Shown here piece after piece: positions 6,516 to 8,190 of a stretch of DNA of 8,190 nucleotides. The notes beneath the pieces were generated by a model. It searched no databases, was not told the DNA's origin, and saw nothing but the letters and a program-made list of their open reading frames with translations. The position numbers and the translations under genes were made by a program. Source of the stretch: an uncultured Eubacteriales bacterium (GTDB taxonomy: Bacteria; Bacillota; Clostridia; Oscillospirales; Acutalibacteraceae); contig ONIF01000071.1 of assembly GCA_900317795.1 (NCBI GenBank), positions 1-8,190 of the forward strand. Reading direction: 5' to 3'. The first letter of the stretch is position 1; each line of letters begins with the position of its first letter.

Positions 6516-7388
6516 TTATTTTCTTCTCTTATTTCTGTTTGCAACTTCAATGCGAAGGTCTTTATCCGTAGATTTGTCAATCAGTTCGTCTGTACTCATA
6601 TAATTGCCATATCCTATCTTTTGAAATTCCTGTCTAAATTCTTTGCGTGTTGCTTCCGAGCAATTTGCAAGGGCTTGATTTATTCTTTTGTGAACATCCT
6701 GACGTGCAAAGTATATTCCCCATTCAAAGTCTTTGTATGTTTTAGTATCGAGATGTTTTAAGCCTAAACGAGGGTGTTCAACCTCTATTCCATACTTGTT
6801 GCATATCTTTTCCAAAGTTTCATTCATAGCGTGTTCCCACTGAATTTGTGCAGTCTGCTTTCCCTCTTTGGTATATCCCATCTGTCCAAGAGCCTTAACA
6901 AGACCGTTCTGCTTTGACATTCCGTTCTTATAGCCTGTCGCAACAGGAATATAGTCAAGGTGCAAGTGCGGTGTAGCTTCATCAAGGTGTAAATATGCAC
7001 CGATACACTCAAAACTACTGTTTTTCTCGCAGAAAGCGTTGTAGAACTCTCGGAGAATAGCTTTGTGTGTTTCCAAAGGAATATTATCGTTCATTCCCCC
7101 GACTTGCACAATCATTTCATATACGGGGTGCTTTTTCTCGTCTTTGCAAATATGACGGTAGTAATCTTTTATTTTTCTATCGGCTCTTTTTTGTCGGTTA
7201 TTGTATTCTTCTAATGCCTGTCCAAAAATGCGTTTGTATGCTTGACTATGTTTTTCATCTGCCCAAATTTCATTCAGAGAGGAACGAGAAGTGTCGATAT
7301 GGTCTTGCGAAGATACGACATAATCTTTGCGTATATTGTGTTCTCTATGTGCCTTTGAACCGTTGTGTGTGCTTATTCTAACAACCAT
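6516..7388 (-). CDS. mobV: MobV/Pre-type relaxase (plasmid mobilization/recombination protein), short form
   Basis: The product is 290 residues. The N-terminus has ISTHNGS and REHNIRK (H14, H17), matching the region with the catalytic His of pMV158 MobM. Next comes SRSSLNEIW (34-42), the conserved S/N-R-x-x-LN motif. The metal-binding HLDEATPHLHLDYIP (134-148, with H134, H141 and H143) is the hallmark of MobV enzymes. The protein should nick one strand at oriT and lead it into a recipient using another element's conjugation channel; MobV proteins can also cause plasmid recombination at that site. Typical MobV proteins are about 400-500 residues with a C-terminal coiled coil. Here the chain ends in a basic NRNKRRK, so that tail is missing. 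ATG 7388 is preferred to the in-frame GTG at 7406 because GAGGTG (7395-7400) lies 6 bases upstream. A perfect promoter and a probable oriT lie just upstream. Confidence 0.9.
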   Translation of the reverse strand: MVVRISTHNGSKAHREHNIRKDYVVSSQDHIDTSRSSLNEIWADEKHSQAYKRIFGQALEEYNNRQKRADRKIKDYYRHICKDEKKHPVYEMIVQVGGMNDNIPLETHKAILREFYNAFCEKNSSFECIGAYLHLDEATPHLHLDYIPVATGYKNGMSKQNGLVKALGQMGYTKEGKQTAQIQWEHAMNETLEKICNKYGIEVEHPRLGLKHLDTKTYKDFEWGIYFARQDVHKRINQALANCSEATRKEFRQEFQKIGYGNYMSTDELIDKSTDKDLRIEVANRNKRRK

Positions 7389-7401
7389 TAAAATCACCTC
7401 G

Positions 7402-7422
7402 CACACATTATAGTATATAATG
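7402..7422 (-). other. Probable oriT: inverted repeat plus GTGTG nick-site-like sequence
   Basis: CATTATA-GTA-TATAATG (7406-7422) is a perfect 7-bp inverted repeat. On the minus strand it is followed by TATAATGTGTG, resembling the TATAGTGTG before the nick in the pMV158 (MobV) origin of transfer, which likewise overlaps the relaxase promoter. If analogous, the cut lies on the minus strand between 7402 and 7401. TTATAGTATATA recurs at 7465-7476. Assignment is by analogy and position. Confidence 0.5.
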
Positions 7423-7435
7423 CAGTTTGTGTCAA
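7407..7435 (-). promoter_or_regulatory. Perfect consensus promoter for the relaxase gene
   Basis: On the minus strand, TTGACA (7435-7430) and TATAAT (7412-7407) match consensus at all positions with a 17-bp spacer. The -10 box lies 18 bases from the ATG, so transcription would start at or just before the ribosome binding site. So strong a promoter implies repression, probably by the relaxase itself at the overlapping inverted repeat. Confidence 0.85.
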
Positions 7436-7443
7436 CAGCATTA

Positions 7444-7589
7444 TACTACTTCTGCAACAGCCACTTATAGTATATACCAATCGTGGCAAACAGACCGCTA
7501 TGTCAATGATAGTATAACTAAAATCGGCTGTTGTCGAAGTAGTAACGCAATACTACTTTCGACACTTTGTATCAAAAGTAGTATTGCGT
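7444..7589. repeat. Nested inverted repeats, candidate single-strand origin or transfer/replication control region
   Basis: Three overlapping hairpins can form. TACTACTTCTGCAACAGCC (7444-7462) pairs with GGCTGTTGTCGAAGTAGTA (7526-7544) with two mismatches. TGTCGAAGTAGTA (7532-7544) pairs with TACTACTTTCGACA (7551-7564) with one bulge. ACGCAATACTACTTT (7545-7559) pairs perfectly with 7575-7589 across 15 bases. The second and third exclude each other. TACTACTT, in one orientation or the other, is the shared unit. No open frame here looks coding. Such structure fits a single-strand origin, an extended oriT or an attenuator. Confidence 0.65.
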
Positions 7590-7610
7590 AAGGGGGGGAC
7601 ACCCCCCCTT
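7590..7610. terminator. G7/C7 hairpin, possible terminator
   Basis: AAGGGGGGG (7590-7598) and CCCCCCCTT (7602-7610) form a perfect 9-bp stem with a 3-base ACA loop, directly after the 15-bp hairpin. A further CCCCC run (7615-7619) could compete for the G-run. There is no T-tract on either side, so it is not a classical terminator. From 7611 to 7682 I see only T/C-rich sequence without a gene. Confidence 0.45.
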
Positions 7611-7682
7611 AACTCCCCCGTTGTAACCACCACCTTTTCTTTCTCCTCCACTTTTTTCTTTCACGTCTGCTGTCATTTTTTT

Positions 7683-7705
7683 TGCGGAGCAGGGAAAAAA
7701 ATAAA
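7683..7705 (+). repeat. 23-bp dispersed repeat, copy 5 (forward)
   Basis: TGCGGAGCAGGGAAAAAAA plus TAAA, an exact inverted copy of 3301-3323. It lies about 35 bases upstream of the RHH-gene promoter. Confidence 0.85.
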
Positions 7706-7739
7706 TTTGTGTGGCGGCTGTTTGTCGCATTCTTTCTTC

Positions 7740-7768
7740 TTGACAAAACACTATCGGTATGTTATATT
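7740..7768 (+). promoter_or_regulatory. Sigma-A type promoter for the RHH gene
   Basis: A consensus TTGACA (7740-7745) and TATATT (7763-7768) are separated by exactly 17 bp. The predicted start near 7775 falls inside the cluster of GTAATACG operator half-sites, so a bound repressor would block it. Confidence 0.75.
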
Positions 7769-7772
7769 TTTT

Positions 7773-7810
7773 GTAATACGCTTGTAATACGTTGTATTTT
7801 TGCGTGTTAC
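7773..7810 (+). promoter_or_regulatory. Palindromic operator-like element upstream of the RHH gene
   Basis: GTAATACG occurs at 7773-7780 and 7784-7791, the latter pairing with CGTGTTAC (7803-7810) around the same 11-base T-rich centre as the element at 6411-6437. It lies between the promoter and the ribosome binding site. RHH proteins usually bind such repeats and repress their own genes; that this one does so is inference. Confidence 0.65.
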
Positions 7811-7837
7811 ATATTTTTTTCTTTAGGAGGGCGAATT

Positions 7838-8190
7838 ATGGAGGAATTAAAGGTGAGGTCGTTTAGAATATCGGAGGAAGTATCGGCAAAATTAAAAGAA
7901 CTTTGCGATAATTTCGACAATCAGAACTCCGCATTGTCTGCTTTAATCAATGCCTATGAAGTACAGAACGCAAAAGCAACGCTGATTGACAGACAGACCG
8001 ACATATCTGACTATGATACGCACATACAAGCTATTCAGAGTGCTTTTTTGAGGTCTTTGGAGATTAATGAGAATGCCGAGAAACGTATTAGAACCGAGTT
8101 TATCAATCTGCTGAACAGCAAGGATCAGACCATAGTGCAGTTGCAGACGGAAAAGGCACAGGCTGATGAACAAGTCGAGAAATATAAGTC
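7838..8190 (+). CDS. Ribbon-helix-helix DNA-binding protein with coiled coil (N-terminal part)
   Basis: The visible 117 residues begin at ATG 7838, behind a very strong AGGAGG (7825-7830) with 7-base spacing. Residues 5-11 (KVRSFRI) form the DNA-contacting strand of a ribbon-helix-helix fold. The two helices follow, about 12-26 and 30-42 (NQNSALSALINAYE). A helical linker leads to a coiled coil rich in Gln, Glu and Lys from about residue 85. The frame is still open, two bases into a codon, at the right edge. Such proteins are common in Firmicute mobile elements beside relaxase genes. The divergent relaxase, the palindromes at the promoter and the near-identical palindrome before the exonuclease gene suggest a plasmid regulator, possibly also an oriT accessory protein. 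The C-terminus is probably the piece at 1-375 on a circular molecule. Confidence 0.85.
   Translation, partial: MEELKVRSFRISEEVSAKLKELCDNFDNQNSALSALINAYEVQNAKATLIDRQTDISDYDTHIQAIQSAFLRSLEINENAEKRIRTEFINLLNSKDQTIVQLQTEKAQADEQVEKYK

Noticed and set aside
7389..7406. GTG at 7406 as start of the relaxase
   Set aside because: It directly abuts the -10 box and lies upstream of the ribosome binding site; ATG 7388 has the correct spacing.
7584..7787. 67-codon plus-strand open frame
   Set aside because: It runs through the G7/C7 hairpin, the 23-bp repeat and the RHH promoter; its low-complexity Phe/Ser/Thr peptide is a by-product of these.

Overview
The window looks like a small, AT-rich mobilizable plasmid (or the excised form of a small mobile element) from a Gram-positive Clostridia-type bacterium. 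The evidence is strong GGAGG-type ribosome binding sites, consensus sigma-A promoters with 17-18 bp spacers, a RepL-like initiator, a MobV/Pre-type relaxase and long T-tract terminators. A gut Ruminococcaceae/Lachnospiraceae-like host is my guess from overall gene resemblance; no chromosomal marker is present. There are no rRNA or tRNA genes, no CRISPR array and no transposase.

Layout. (i) 1-375 is the C-terminal coiled coil of a protein, ended by a bidirectional terminator (378-416). (ii) 465-3242 (minus) is one large MmeI-like (type IIL) restriction-modification enzyme with endonuclease, methyltransferase and target-recognition parts in one chain. (iii) 3243-3620 is the putative replication region: three 23-bp iterons, a strong promoter and overlapping palindromes. 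(iv) 3621-4232 is a RepL-like winged-helix initiator, followed 2 bp later by 4235-5083, a Toprim/DnaG-like primase relative lacking the usual zinc ligands. (v) 5056-5451 is a broken DUF1273/YpsA-type (SLOG fold) gene, visible only by joining three reading-frame pieces. (vi) 5525-6373 (minus) is a DEDDh 3'-5' exonuclease with a separate N-terminal domain. (vii) 6516-7388 (minus) is a short MobV relaxase behind a perfect consensus promoter that overlaps a probable oriT. (viii) 7390-7610 is dense in inverted repeats. (ix) 7838 to the right edge is the N-terminus of a ribbon-helix-helix (RHH) plus coiled-coil protein.

The two edges very probably belong to the same gene: the right edge stops two bases into a codon in a coiled coil, and the left edge begins in a coiled coil that runs to a stop. 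Closing the circle needs 1 (+3n) extra bases, so the window is probably almost the whole of a plasmid of about 8.2 kb.

How it works together (inference): the RepL-like protein and the Toprim protein replicate the molecule from the iteron region; the MobV relaxase nicks oriT for transfer with help from a conjugative element; the RHH protein probably controls its own promoter and that of the exonuclease through a shared 28-bp palindromic operator; the MmeI-like enzyme gives the plasmid a selfish or defensive restriction function. A 23-bp repeat (TGCGGARCAGGGAAAAAAA plus four bases) occurs five times, at nearly every module boundary, and may mark where modules were joined.
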